Of a stretch of DNA of 13,637 nucleotides, positions 1 through 7,062 are shown one piece after another; position 1 is the stretch's first letter; the number at the start of each line of letters is the position of its first letter. The notes under the pieces were generated by a model that worked only from the letters and a program-made list of their open reading frames with translations, searched no databases and was not told the origin of the DNA. Both the position numbers and the translations under genes were made by a program. The stretch is from an uncultured Acetatifactor sp. (GTDB lineage: Bacteria > Bacillota > Clostridia > Lachnospirales > Lachnospiraceae), in NCBI GenBank assembly GCA_934394665.1, contig CAKRRS010000075.1, positions 1 to 13,637 on the forward strand, written 5' to 3'.

Positions 1-128
1 TCCGAGCAAAGTGTGCTAGAGCACACCGCGATGTCAGCGTTTCTTATATGCAATCGGGGCTACGGCGACAGGTTTGCAAACAAATTAACTTTCAAGTTAA
101 CGTATTTATGCAAGTATGAAATAAGAGA
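1..128. other. Left flank with three short perfect inverted repeats; no gene called
   Basis: Three perfect palindromic elements lie in a row: GTGTGC/GCACAC (11-26, loop TAGA), GTTTGCAAAC (72-81) and TTAACTT/AAGTTAA (85-100, loop TC). Two frames are open across most of the segment. Frame 1 runs from the edge to a TGA at 130-132, but it has no visible start and its stop sits inside the -35 box of the next promoter. The segment could be the tail of a gene cut by the window edge, an operator region, or a dispersed intergenic repeat. I favour a non-coding repeat because of the stacked palindromes, but this is inference. Confidence 0.3.
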
Positions 129-157
129 TTGACGTAACTCTATATCCATATTATGAT
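129..157 (+). promoter_or_regulatory. Sigma-A type promoter for the small acidic protein gene
   Basis: TTGACG (129-134) and TATGAT (152-157) are separated by exactly 17 bases. This matches the housekeeping consensus at 5 of 6 positions in each box. It lies about 40 bases upstream of the ATG at 200, which has the ribosome site GGAGG at 188-192. Confidence 0.75.
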
Positions 158-199
158 GAGAACAGATAAGACATTTTCGTAAAACTCGGAGGTAATAGT

Positions 200-463
200 A
201 TGCGTGAATATGATGATGCGGTACTGGAATGCTTCCTGGACAAACAGCTCCAGCTCTTTCCGGAACCTGTAGCAGAGACTCTGGATGAGGCAGAAGATTT
301 CCTGGAGGAGTGCATGGCCGTCGTGGTAGATTCTGTGGATGACGTCATTGAGTATTTTGATGAGGCAGGCATGGATGTGGACGGTGCTGTGGATGATGAG
401 ATCCTGGAAGCGGATGAAGTCTTCGATATCGGAGACGGCAGATATCTGATCGTAGAAGCGTAA
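200..463 (+). CDS. Small acidic protein of unknown function (87 aa)
   Basis: The ORF starts at ATG 200, with GGAGG at 188-192 (7-base spacing) and a good promoter upstream, so expression is well supported. The product is strikingly acidic: Asp and Glu dominate throughout and there are very few Lys or Arg. It has no signal peptide, membrane segment or metal-binding motif. Residues 5-35 look helical (around ECFLDKQLQLFPEP), followed by an acidic linker, and the end (GDGRYLIVEA) looks like a short beta strand. I recall similar short proteins in Lachnospiraceae, sometimes labelled glyoxalase-like, but no glyoxalase ligand pattern is visible and I would not transfer that name. Its own promoter and terminator make it a single-gene unit just upstream of murD. 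Function unknown. Confidence 0.8.
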   Translation: MREYDDAVLECFLDKQLQLFPEPVAETLDEAEDFLEECMAVVVDSVDDVIEYFDEAGMDVDGAVDDEILEADEVFDIGDGRYLIVEA

Positions 464-485
464 ACAAAATCATGGAATGAACCGG

Positions 486-526
486 AGCTCTCCGACATAT
501 ATATGTCAGAGGGCTTCTTGCTTTTT
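486..526 (+). terminator. Rho-independent terminator of the small acidic protein gene
   Basis: A long stem spans 486-515. The inner palindrome GACATAT/ATATGTC (494-507) is extended, after one C-A mismatch, by AGCTCTC pairing with GAGGGCT (one wobble). TTTTT follows at 522-526. It lies just after the stop at 461-463. Confidence 0.75.
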
Positions 527-586
527 ACTCCGCTACAATTTACTTCCGGCTTCTTGTAGGATTCCCCGGAGACTTACAATTTTTTC

Positions 587-615
587 TTCCCCATTCGCCG
601 GGAATGCGTTATAAT
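587..615 (+). promoter_or_regulatory. Candidate promoter of the murD-led division operon
   Basis: A perfect TATAAT lies at 610-615, about 35 bases before the murD start region. The -35 region at 17-base spacing (TTCCCC, 587-592) is poor, so the promoter may be weak or may need an activator. The upstream gene ends in a terminator, so a promoter is expected here. Confidence 0.5.
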
Positions 616-650
616 GAACTGATGGACTTTTACAGAAAGTACAGAAAGGT

Positions 651-2030
651 ATGGTAGGAAAAATGTTAGAAGGACAAAAAGTTCTTGTCATCGGTTCCGG
701 CATCAGCGGTATCGGTGCAGTGAAATTATTGGAAAAATATAACGCAGACGTGGTTCTGTATGACAGCAGTGATAAATTGACAAAAGAAGATCTGGCGGCA
801 AAACTGCCGGAAGGAAGTAAGGCAGCCTGTATCGCAGGCGTTCTCCCGGAAGACGTGGAACTGAGCATTCAGGCAGCCGTATTAAGCCCCGGAGTGCCGA
901 CGGATATTCCCCTGGTCAACCGCATGAGAGACCGAGGTGTGCAGATCTTAGGCGAGATCGAACTGGGATTTCTCGCAGAGCAGGGCAGAGTGATCGCTAT
1001 TACCGGTACCAACGGTAAGACGACGACCACGACACTGACCGGCGAGATCATGAAAGCACATTTCGGTGCAGATCGGACATTTGTGGTAGGCAATATCGGT
1101 AACCCGTATACCCTGGAAGCAGATAAGACTTCCAAGGACAGCGTCACCGTCGGAGAGATCAGTTCCTTCCAACTGGAGACGATACATACGTTTCATCCGG
1201 TGGTATCTGCAATCCTGAATATCACACCGGATCACCTGAACAGACATCATACCATGGAGGCTTATGTGGCAGCCAAGGAAGCAATCGCTTCCCACCAGAC
1301 GAAGGCAGATATCTGTGTACTGAATTATGACAACGATTACACCAGAGATTTCGCAGGCAGATGCCCGGCGACACCGGTGCTGTTTTCCTCTCATCAGGAG
1401 TTGAAGGACGGTTACTTCCTGCGCGGAGACAAGATCATCAAGAGCGTAAACGGGGAAGAGACCGTTATCATGGATATCCATAAGGATATGAATCTCGTAG
1501 GCTTATGCAATGTAGAAAATGTCATGGCAGCCATAGCCATCGCGGAAGGCATGCAGGTACCCATGGAGACAATTCTGAATGTGATTCGCGGTTTCCATGC
1601 GGTAGAGCACAGAATCGAATTCGTAGCAACTAAGGGCGGTGTGGATTATTACAATGATTCTAAGGGAACCAATCCCGATGCGGCCATTCAGGGCATTAAG
1701 GCTATGAGCAAACCCACCGTACTGATCGGCGGCGGTTACGACAAGCAGAGCGAGTATGATGAGTGGATCGACAGCTTTGACGGTAAGGTAAAATGTCTGG
1801 TGCTGATCGGCCAGACGAGAGAGAAGATTGCCGAGTGTGCCAGAAAACATGGCTTTGACAAGATCCGTTTCGCGGATACTTATGAAGAATGTCTGAAGCT
1901 TTGTACCGAACTGGCAGAGCCGGGAGATGCGGTACTGTTGTCACCGGCATGCGCAAGCTGGGGAATGTTCCCCAATTATGAGGTAAGGGGACAACTGTTC
2001 AAGGAATATGTGCGAGGCCTGGCTGATTAA
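651..2030 (+). CDS. murD: UDP-N-acetylmuramoyl-L-alanine--D-glutamate ligase (MurD)
   Basis: MurD is the cytoplasmic Mur ligase that uses ATP to add D-glutamate to UDP-MurNAc-L-Ala during peptidoglycan precursor synthesis. At 459 residues it has the usual full length. Motifs appear in order: an N-terminal Rossmann-like UDP site (VLVIGSGISG, 11-20), the P-loop GTNGKTTT (119-126), VGNIGNP (146-152), the glutamate-containing EISSFQLE (169-176), NITPDHLNRH (190-199), a lysine at 209 at the position expected to be carbamylated, HRIE (320-323), NDSKGTNPDA (335-344), and the C-terminal SPACASWGMF (431-440). The start is uncertain: ATG 651 abuts AAAGGT with almost no spacing, whereas the in-frame ATG at 663 has AGG four bases upstream and may be the true start. 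It is the first gene of the cluster and is followed 34 bases later by ftsW. Confidence 0.96.
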   Translation: MVGKMLEGQKVLVIGSGISGIGAVKLLEKYNADVVLYDSSDKLTKEDLAAKLPEGSKAACIAGVLPEDVELSIQAAVLSPGVPTDIPLVNRMRDRGVQILGEIELGFLAEQGRVIAITGTNGKTTTTTLTGEIMKAHFGADRTFVVGNIGNPYTLEADKTSKDSVTVGEISSFQLETIHTFHPVVSAILNITPDHLNRHHTMEAYVAAKEAIASHQTKADICVLNYDNDYTRDFAGRCPATPVLFSSHQELKDGYFLRGDKIIKSVNGEETVIMDIHKDMNLVGLCNVENVMAAIAIAEGMQVPMETILNVIRGFHAVEHRIEFVATKGGVDYYNDSKGTNPDAAIQGIKAMSKPTVLIGGGYDKQSEYDEWIDSFDGKVKCLVLIGQTREKIAECARKHGFDKIRFADTYEECLKLCTELAEPGDAVLLSPACASWGMFPNYEVRGQLFKEYVRGLAD

Positions 2031-2064
2031 GATATTTTAATAGAAACAAGGAGTAAAAACAGGT

Positions 2065-3234
2065 ATGGCAGAAGAACGCAGAAGGAAGCGTAAAAAGAAA
2101 AAACAATCCGAATACTTTTTTGATTACAGTCTGCTGTTCATTGTACTGTTTTTACTGGGATTTGGTCTGATCATGATTTACTCTGCCAGTTCCTATGAGG
2201 CATATGATACTTACGGAGATGCTGCTTATTATATGAAAAGACAGCTGATCGCGAATATCATGGGGCTGGTTATCATGATGATCATTGCCAATGTACCGTA
2301 CCATTTCTGGGAACGGTTTGCCGTGTTGGGATATGTGGTGTCGTTGATCCTGATTTTTCTGGTAAAAACTCCACTGGGTATCAGTTCCCACGGCGCAACG
2401 CGTTGGATCGGGATTCCGCACACGGGCTTCAACCTGCAGCCTGCCGAAGTGGCAAAACTGTGTATGATCCTGTTCCTTGCCAGCCTGGTGTGCAAGATGG
2501 GAAAAGGCATCAAAACGATGAAAGGATTTTTCATCATGATGGCGGCACCGCTTCCGATTGCTCTGTGTGTATATATCATTACGGATAACTTAAGTTCTGC
2601 GATCATTATCATGGGAATTGCGATGCTGATGGTGTTCGTGGCAAGTCCGGATTACAAGAAATTTGTGATCATGGGATTGAGTGTGGCAGCGGCTGCGGCA
2701 CTGCTGGTATTCGTGGTCGTACAGATGGGAGATCAGGTCGGTACCTTCCGTCTGGCAAGAATCCAGGCATGGCTGAATCCGGAGAGCCAGGCACAGGATA
2801 AGGGTTTCCAGACCTTGCAGGCACTGTATGCCATCGGCAGCGGCGGTATCTGGGGCAAAGGTCTCGGACAAAGTATGCAGAAATTAAGCTTCCTGCCCGA
2901 GGCACAGAATGATATGATTTTCTCTATCATCTGTGAGGAACTGGGATTGTTCGGTGCAGTAGCGATTATTCTGATGTTCATTATGCTGTTGTGGAGAATG
3001 ATGGTTATTGCCAACAATGCAACGGATCTGTTTGGAGCTATGCTGGTCGTAGGGGTGATGGGACATATTGCGATTCAGGCAATCCTGAACATTGCCGTGG
3101 TAACCAACTCTATCCCCAATACGGGAATTTCCCTGCCGTTTATCAGTTACGGTGGTTCTTCGGCGCTGTTTTTGCTATCGGAGATCGGATTGGTCTTAAG
3201 CGTTGCAAGGGGAATTGAATTGCGGGAATTATAG
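2065..3234 (+). CDS. ftsW: FtsW/SpoVE-type septal peptidoglycan glycosyltransferase (SEDS family)
   Basis: This is a polytopic membrane protein of the SEDS family, which polymerises lipid II into glycan strands together with a class B PBP. A very basic N-terminus (RRRKRKKKK, 5-13) fits a cytoplasmic tail, and about ten hydrophobic segments follow. Family motifs: MIYSAS (37-42), GATRWI (110-115), QPAEVAK (125-131), AWLNPE (235-240), an LPEAQND block whose Asp283 aligns with the essential SEDS aspartate, and PNTGISLPFISYGGSS (351-366). AAGGAG lies at 2048-2053, 11 bases before the ATG. Sequence alone does not cleanly separate FtsW, RodA and SpoVE. Its position between murD and murA in a division cluster favours FtsW or SpoVE. 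murG, the usual next gene, is missing. Confidence 0.93.
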   Translation: MAEERRRKRKKKKQSEYFFDYSLLFIVLFLLGFGLIMIYSASSYEAYDTYGDAAYYMKRQLIANIMGLVIMMIIANVPYHFWERFAVLGYVVSLILIFLVKTPLGISSHGATRWIGIPHTGFNLQPAEVAKLCMILFLASLVCKMGKGIKTMKGFFIMMAAPLPIALCVYIITDNLSSAIIIMGIAMLMVFVASPDYKKFVIMGLSVAAAAALLVFVVVQMGDQVGTFRLARIQAWLNPESQAQDKGFQTLQALYAIGSGGIWGKGLGQSMQKLSFLPEAQNDMIFSIICEELGLFGAVAIILMFIMLLWRMMVIANNATDLFGAMLVVGVMGHIAIQAILNIAVVTNSIPNTGISLPFISYGGSSALFLLSEIGLVLSVARGIELREL

Positions 3235-3275
3235 TTGTTTTACTGGTACATGGTACAAAACGCAGCTTTCCTACA

Positions 3276-3293
3276 TAAGATAAAAGTATCTTA
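3276..3293. repeat. Short perfect inverted repeat in the ftsW-murA gap
   Basis: TAAGATA and TATCTTA pair perfectly across an AAAG loop. No T-run follows, so it is not a classical terminator. It sits 18 bases before the murA start and just upstream of its ribosome site (GGGAAGG, 3299-3305), so it could affect murA mRNA stability or translation. Immediately upstream is the direct repeat TGGTACA TGGTACA (3244-3257). Confidence 0.4.
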
Positions 3294-3311
3294 AAATCGG
3301 GAAGGTGCTGT

Positions 3312-4601
3312 ATGAAAGGAATCCGGATACAGGGTGGGGTGCCGTTACAGGGAAAGGTGCAGATACAGGGCTCTAAAAATGCGACACTTCCGATTCTGGC
3401 GGCAACACTTCTTACAAATGAAGTATCCTATCTTCAGAACTGTCCGCGCATTGCGGATGTGCACAGGTTTGTACATTTGCTGCGCGAACTGGGGTGTATG
3501 GTATACTGGCAGGAGAATGGAATCAGAGTACAGCCCGGAAAAAGTACGGAGTACCCCTGTGAGAATGCGGAAAATAGACGGATGCGGGGAGAAGCCATCA
3601 CCGGAATGCGTTCTTCCCTGTGTCTGTTGGGGGCATTGCTTGGCAGATGCGGTTATGTGACGATGGAACATCCGGGAGGATGCGTGATCGGAGCGCGTCC
3701 TATTGATCTGCATATCAAAGCCCTGGAACAGATGGGAGTGACTTTCCGGGAAGAAAAGGGGCTTTTATCCGCTTGTGCGCAACATCTGCACGGCGCAGAC
3801 ATCGCCCTGGAGTTCCCCAGCGTGGGCGCTACGGAAAATATATTGCTTGCGGCAGTGAAGGCAGAAGGCGATACCCGGATCACGGGGGCGGCCCTGGAGC
3901 CGGAGGTGACGAGCCTGTGTGAATTCCTGACAGCATGCGGAGCAAAGATCGAAGGAATCGGAAGCCATGAGCTTCTGGTCAGGGGAGGCAGAAGACTTCA
4001 CGGGACACAGTTTATGATTCCGCCAGACCGGATCGTCGCAGGGACGTATCTGTTTGCCTGCATCGGTTGCGGCGGAAATGTCTTGCTGACAGATGCTCCT
4101 TTGCGGCAATTACATGCGGTGATCGCAGTGGCAGAAAAAATGGGTGCACAGTGCACAGGTTCTGAGGAAGGCCTGTATGTGCAGGCTTCCGGAAGACCGA
4201 AGTCTGTGAAACATCTGCGGACGGGAACCTATCCGGGATTTCCTACCGATCTGCAGTCTGCGGCAATGGCGGTACTTGCCAAGGCGGACGGCGTCAGTGA
4301 GATTGAAGAAACGATTTTTGAGAATCGGTTTCGAATCGCAGAGTCTTTGCAAAAGATGGGTGCGCAGATCGAGGTGTCGGATGCAAGACATGCTGTGATT
4401 ACGGGCGTGGAGAAATTACAGGGAAGTCTTGTGGATTCCTGCGAACTTCGCGGTGGTGCCGCACTTGTCATGGCAGGGCTGATGGCAGAAGGCGAGAGCT
4501 TTGTGACCGGACAGCATTTTATAGAACGCGGATACGAAAACATCTGCAGAGATTTCAGAGAATTGGGAGCACGAATTATCAGTGTACAGAGACCGAAGTA
4601 A
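3312..4601 (+). CDS. murA: UDP-N-acetylglucosamine 1-carboxyvinyltransferase (MurA)
   Basis: MurA transfers enolpyruvate from PEP to UDP-GlcNAc, the first committed step of peptidoglycan synthesis, in the cytoplasm. The length (429) is normal. Visible hallmarks are SKNATLPILAA with Lys22-Asn23 for UDP-GlcNAc binding, the active-site loop PGGCVIGARPIDLH with catalytic Cys124, YPGFPTDLQ with the catalytic Asp313, and the late ERGYEN with Arg406. Because the loop residue is Cys rather than Asp, the enzyme would be expected to be fosfomycin-sensitive, by family knowledge. GAAGG (3301-3305) gives a 6-base spacing to the ATG. The gene follows ftsW after 77 bases, and its last 20 bases overlap the start of divIB. 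Many Firmicutes carry two murA paralogues, and which of them this is cannot be told from the window. Confidence 0.96.
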   Translation: MKGIRIQGGVPLQGKVQIQGSKNATLPILAATLLTNEVSYLQNCPRIADVHRFVHLLRELGCMVYWQENGIRVQPGKSTEYPCENAENRRMRGEAITGMRSSLCLLGALLGRCGYVTMEHPGGCVIGARPIDLHIKALEQMGVTFREEKGLLSACAQHLHGADIALEFPSVGATENILLAAVKAEGDTRITGAALEPEVTSLCEFLTACGAKIEGIGSHELLVRGGRRLHGTQFMIPPDRIVAGTYLFACIGCGGNVLLTDAPLRQLHAVIAVAEKMGAQCTGSEEGLYVQASGRPKSVKHLRTGTYPGFPTDLQSAAMAVLAKADGVSEIEETIFENRFRIAESLQKMGAQIEVSDARHAVITGVEKLQGSLVDSCELRGGAALVMAGLMAEGESFVTGQHFIERGYENICRDFRELGARIISVQRPK

Positions 4602-5316
4602 AACGATCAGAAGAATAATGATGATAGGTATCCTGGTGATCATCCTGGGTGGAGGAGCATTTGCGTTGCACTCCGTGTATACGGTCCGTACCGTATATGT
4701 GGAGGGCAATGTACATTATACGGAAGACGAGATCAAAGAAATCGTGATGTCGGGACCTTTGGGAAATAATTCCCTCTACCTATCCCTGAAATACCGGGAC
4801 AGGGGGATTCAGGATATTCCGTTTGTCGATGTCATGAATGTGTCGATCCTGTCTCCCGATACGATCAAGATCACCGTATATGAAAAAGCACTGGCAGGAT
4901 ACGTCAAATATCTGGATACCTATATGTATTTTGATAAAGACGGATACGTGGTGGAGAGCTCCGGAATCCGTACCCAGGGCGTACCGCAGATTACGGGTCT
5001 GACCTTTGACCACATTGTTCTGGGAGAACAGCTGCCGGTGTCCGATCCACTCATATTTTCCAAAATCATGGATCTGACAAAACTGTTAAATAAATATTCT
5101 CTGGCGGCGGACAAGATCTATTTTCACTCTTCCGGGGATATCACGGTCTACTTCGGACAGATCAAAGTGGTAATGGGCAGTGACGGCAGCCATTTGGAGG
5201 ACAAACTGCAGCTTTTACCGGGATTTTTGGAAAAACTGGAAGGCAAAAGCGGCACCCTGCAGATGGAAAATTATGAGGAAGGAAAAGGGAAATTTACCTT
5301 CAAGCCGGATGCGTGA
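4582..5316 (+). CDS. divIB: Cell division protein DivIB/FtsQ
   Basis: This is a 244-residue bitopic divisome protein. A short basic cytoplasmic tail (MYRDRSKTIRR) precedes a single transmembrane helix (about 13-30) and a POTRA domain beginning VRTVYVEGNVHYTEDEI (35-51). A beta domain follows (TIKITVYEKALAGYV, 94-108, then YFDKDGYVVE, 116-125). This is the FtsQ/DivIB order of parts. The DivIB family acts with DivIC and FtsL at the septum. The start chosen is GTG 4582, inside the end of murA. It keeps the positively charged tail needed for orientation, and a weak GGGAG lies 12 bases upstream. The in-frame ATGs at 4618 and 4621 would remove the tail and lack a good ribosome site. The 20-base overlap suggests translational coupling to murA. 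Confidence 0.88.
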   Translation: MYRDRSKTIRRIMMIGILVIILGGGAFALHSVYTVRTVYVEGNVHYTEDEIKEIVMSGPLGNNSLYLSLKYRDRGIQDIPFVDVMNVSILSPDTIKITVYEKALAGYVKYLDTYMYFDKDGYVVESSGIRTQGVPQITGLTFDHIVLGEQLPVSDPLIFSKIMDLTKLLNKYSLAADKIYFHSSGDITVYFGQIKVVMGSDGSHLEDKLQLLPGFLEKLEGKSGTLQMENYEEGKGKFTFKPDA

Positions 5317-5334
5317 AACATTTGTGAAACATTT
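5313..5334 (+). repeat. Perfect tandem 11-bp repeat at the divIB stop
   Basis: GTGAAACATTT occurs twice back to back (5313-5323 and 5324-5334). The first copy contains the divIB stop codon. The repeat ends 12 bases before the -35 box of the ftsZ promoter, so it could be a protein-binding site or simply a slippage duplication. Confidence 0.7.
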
Positions 5335-5346
5335 TGAAAAAATAGG

Positions 5347-5375
5347 TTGCTAAATTTGCAAAATGATTATATGAT
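5347..5375 (+). promoter_or_regulatory. Internal promoter for ftsZ
   Basis: TTGCTA (5347-5352) and TATGAT (5370-5375) have a 17-base spacer. They lie about 40 bases upstream of the ftsZ start in the only sizeable gap after divIB. This would allow FtsZ to be made at a higher level than the upstream cluster genes, as is common for ftsZ. Confidence 0.65.
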
Positions 5376-5401
5376 AGTCTATGTGAAGTTGAAAAAGGTT
5401 A

Positions 5402-5409
5402 AAAGGAGG
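5402..5409 (+). promoter_or_regulatory. Strong ribosome binding site that fixes the ftsZ TTG start
   Basis: AAAGGAGG is nearly a full anti-Shine-Dalgarno match and lies 8 bases before TTG 5418. The first in-frame ATG (5433) would be 23 bases away, too far, so TTG is the start. Confidence 0.8.
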
Positions 5410-5417
5410 AACTAACC

Positions 5418-6617
5418 TTGCTGGAGTTTAAGATGAATGACGCGGATACTGCAGCCAAGATCATCGTGGTCGGTGTAGGCGGTGCGGGTAATAACGCTGT
5501 AAATAGAATGGTAGATGAGAAGATTACGGGAGTGGATTTTATCGGGGTGAATACCGATAAGCAGGCATTGCAGCTCTGCAAAGCTCCGAAACTGTTACAG
5601 ATCGGCGAGAAGCTGACCAAGGGTCTTGGTGCGGGAGCCAAGCCTGAGATCGGTGAAAAGGCAGCTGAGGAGAGCACGGAAGAGATTTCCGCAGCACTGA
5701 AGGGGGCTGACATGGTATTTGTCACCTGCGGTATGGGCGGCGGTACCGGAACCGGTGCAGCTCCGGTCGTGGCCAAGCTGGCAAAAGAGATGGGCATCTT
5801 AACGGTCGGTGTTGTGACCAAGCCTTTCCGTTTTGAAGCCAAGGCTCGTATGGTAAATGCGTTAAACGGTATCGAACGTATCAAAGAGAACGTGGATACC
5901 TTAATTGTAATACCCAATGATAAGCTGTTGGAGATCGTAGACAGACGTACTACTATGCCCGAAGCTTTGAAGAAGGCTGATGAGGTATTACAGCAGGCAG
6001 TACAGGGAATCACGGATCTGATCAACGTTCCCGCTGTTATCAATCTGGACTTCGCAGATGTGCAGACCGTTATGAAGGACAAGGGTATCGCACACATCGG
6101 TATCGGTGAAGGCAAGGGGGACGACAAGGCAATGGAAGCTGTCAAGATGGCGGTAGAGAGTCCTCTGCTCGAGACCACCATTTCCGGCGCTACCCACGTT
6201 ATCATCAATATCTCCGGAGATATCACGCTGGCAGATGCTTCCGATGCTGCAAGCTATGTGCAGGAACTGGCAGGAGATGATGTCAACATTATCTTCGGTG
6301 CAATGTATGATGAGTCTAAGTCCGACAGCTGTACGATTACCGTAATCGCTACCGGTCTGGAAGATAAGGCAAACAATCAGGCGCAGAACCGTCTGGGCGC
6401 AGGCACGGCTTTCAGACAGCCTGCTTCTCATGTGACTCCGACCTCTCTGAAGGGAATGAATCTGCAGCCGACAGCACCTGTGAATCCGAACGCAGGCCAG
6501 GGACAGGCTCCTGCAAGACCTGTGCAACCGGCACCCGGTATCCACAGACCTACCGATATCAGAAGCTCTGTAGAGGAAAAGTCTCTGAAGATTCCTGATT
6601 TCTTACAGAGAAAGTAA
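5418..6617 (+). CDS. ftsZ: Cell division GTPase FtsZ
   Basis: FtsZ is the tubulin homologue that polymerises into the Z ring and recruits the divisome at the inner membrane face. The 399-residue protein has all the hallmarks: the nucleotide-binding [13 protein letters not shown] (19-31), the tubulin signature [12 protein letters not shown] (105-116), VTKPFRFE (133-140), the T7 synergy-loop region NLDFADV (209-215), a Pro/Gln-rich unstructured linker after about residue 320, and the conserved C-terminal peptide [10 protein letters not shown] (390-399) that binds FtsA, SepF and other partners. Translation begins at TTG, positioned by a near-perfect ribosome site. The gene has its own promoter and is the last gene before a strong terminator. 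Sporulation genes spoIIGA and sigE, often found after ftsZ in clostridia, are not present here. Confidence 0.98.
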   Translation: MLEFKMNDADTAAKIIVVGVGGAGNNAVNRMVDEKITGVDFIGVNTDKQALQLCKAPKLLQIGEKLTKGLGAGAKPEIGEKAAEESTEEISAALKGADMVFVTCGMGGGTGTGAAPVVAKLAKEMGILTVGVVTKPFRFEAKARMVNALNGIERIKENVDTLIVIPNDKLLEIVDRRTTMPEALKKADEVLQQAVQGITDLINVPAVINLDFADVQTVMKDKGIAHIGIGEGKGDDKAMEAVKMAVESPLLETTISGATHVIINISGDITLADASDAASYVQELAGDDVNIIFGAMYDESKSDSCTITVIATGLEDKANNQAQNRLGAGTAFRQPASHVTPTSLKGMNLQPTAPVNPNAGQGQAPARPVQPAPGIHRPTDIRSSVEEKSLKIPDFLQRK

Positions 6618-6704
6618 GGTTTGTTTTCTACTTGTTATTCAGGAGAGGATGAAAGATGCATTTTTGCGAATGTACTTCTGAATCGTTAAAAGAGTTTAAT
6701 GAAA

Positions 6705-6738
6705 GCCACGACACAGATAGTAGTGTCGTGGCTTTTTT
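6705..6738 (+). terminator. Strong rho-independent terminator after ftsZ
   Basis: A perfect 10-bp stem GCCACGACAC/GTGTCGTGGC (6705-6714 and 6723-6732) with an 8-base loop is followed by TTTTTT. AAA on the 5' side extends the pairing, so it may also act weakly for the - strand transcript arriving from 6752. It closes the murD-ftsZ unit. Confidence 0.92.
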
Positions 6739-6751
6739 AGTGATTTCGTTT

Positions 6752-6850
6752 CTATTTAGATAGAGAGAATATTTTTTCCCCAATCACGAAGAATGCGCCA
6801 ATCACACAGGGCAGAAGCATGGTGTCAAAACGATAGAGCTTGTGCTGCAT
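6752..6850 (-). CDS. Putative 32-residue single-pass membrane microprotein
   Basis: On the - strand, an ATG at 6850-6848 is preceded by AAGGAGG (complement of 6859-6865) at an ideal 8-base spacing. This is one of the best ribosome sites in the window. The frame runs 32 codons to TAG. The product has a short polar start (MQHKLYRFDT), a hydrophobic stretch of about 18 residues (MLLPCVIGAFFVIGEKIF) and a Lys end, so a single membrane helix is likely. The frame remains open upstream to 6946, but the ribosome site favours this inner start. It is divergent from ftsH and convergent with ftsZ, so both genes are neighbours. No family is recognised. A regulatory partner of a membrane protein such as FtsH is possible, but that is speculation. 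Confidence 0.5.
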   Translation of the reverse strand: MQHKLYRFDTMLLPCVIGAFFVIGEKIFSLSK

Positions 6851-6914
6851 GGAATGTCCCTCCTTATTTCTGGATTCCGGATTCCGAAGGTATCTTCCCC
6901 GGATAGTCCCATTG

Positions 6915-6939
6915 TCTCTCTTTTGACACAAAAGAGAGA
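6915..6939. repeat. Perfect 10-bp inverted repeat in the divergent region
   Basis: TCTCTCTTTT and AAAAGAGAGA flank a GACAC loop. No U-tract follows on either strand, so it is not an obvious terminator. It lies about 50 bases upstream of the microprotein's ribosome site, where it could be a leader structure or an operator. Confidence 0.6.
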
Positions 6940-6967
6940 GAAACAAAATCGTTAAAAAGTAGTTTTT

Positions 6968-6998
6968 TTGACGTCATAGTTTATCCTTTTTTTAGAAT
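6968..6998 (+). promoter_or_regulatory. Candidate distal ftsH promoter
   Basis: TTGACG (6968-6973) and TAGAAT (6993-6998) are separated by 19 bases, a little long. The -35 overlaps the palindrome TGACGTCA (6969-6976). It would give a leader of roughly 125 bases before GTG 7130. An alternative closer promoter is an extended -10, TGCTATGAT (7083-7091). Confidence 0.4.
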
Positions 6999-7062
6999 AA
7001 GGTAAGAGAAAAACCATTGATTGCATGACATAAAATGGTTATGATTGATTTATTCTAATCGT

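Noticed and set aside
5399..6226. Long antisense frame of 275 codons opposite ftsZ
   Set aside because: It is a shadow of the ftsZ codon pattern, rich in Ser/Pro/Ala, with no ribosome site and no domain.
6656..6763. 35-codon ORF after ftsZ with AGGAGAGG upstream, plus a 10-codon ORF at 6649-6681
   Set aside because: The longer frame reads straight through the ftsZ terminator stem and T-tract, and the shorter one has the ribosome site too close. Chance is the simpler explanation.
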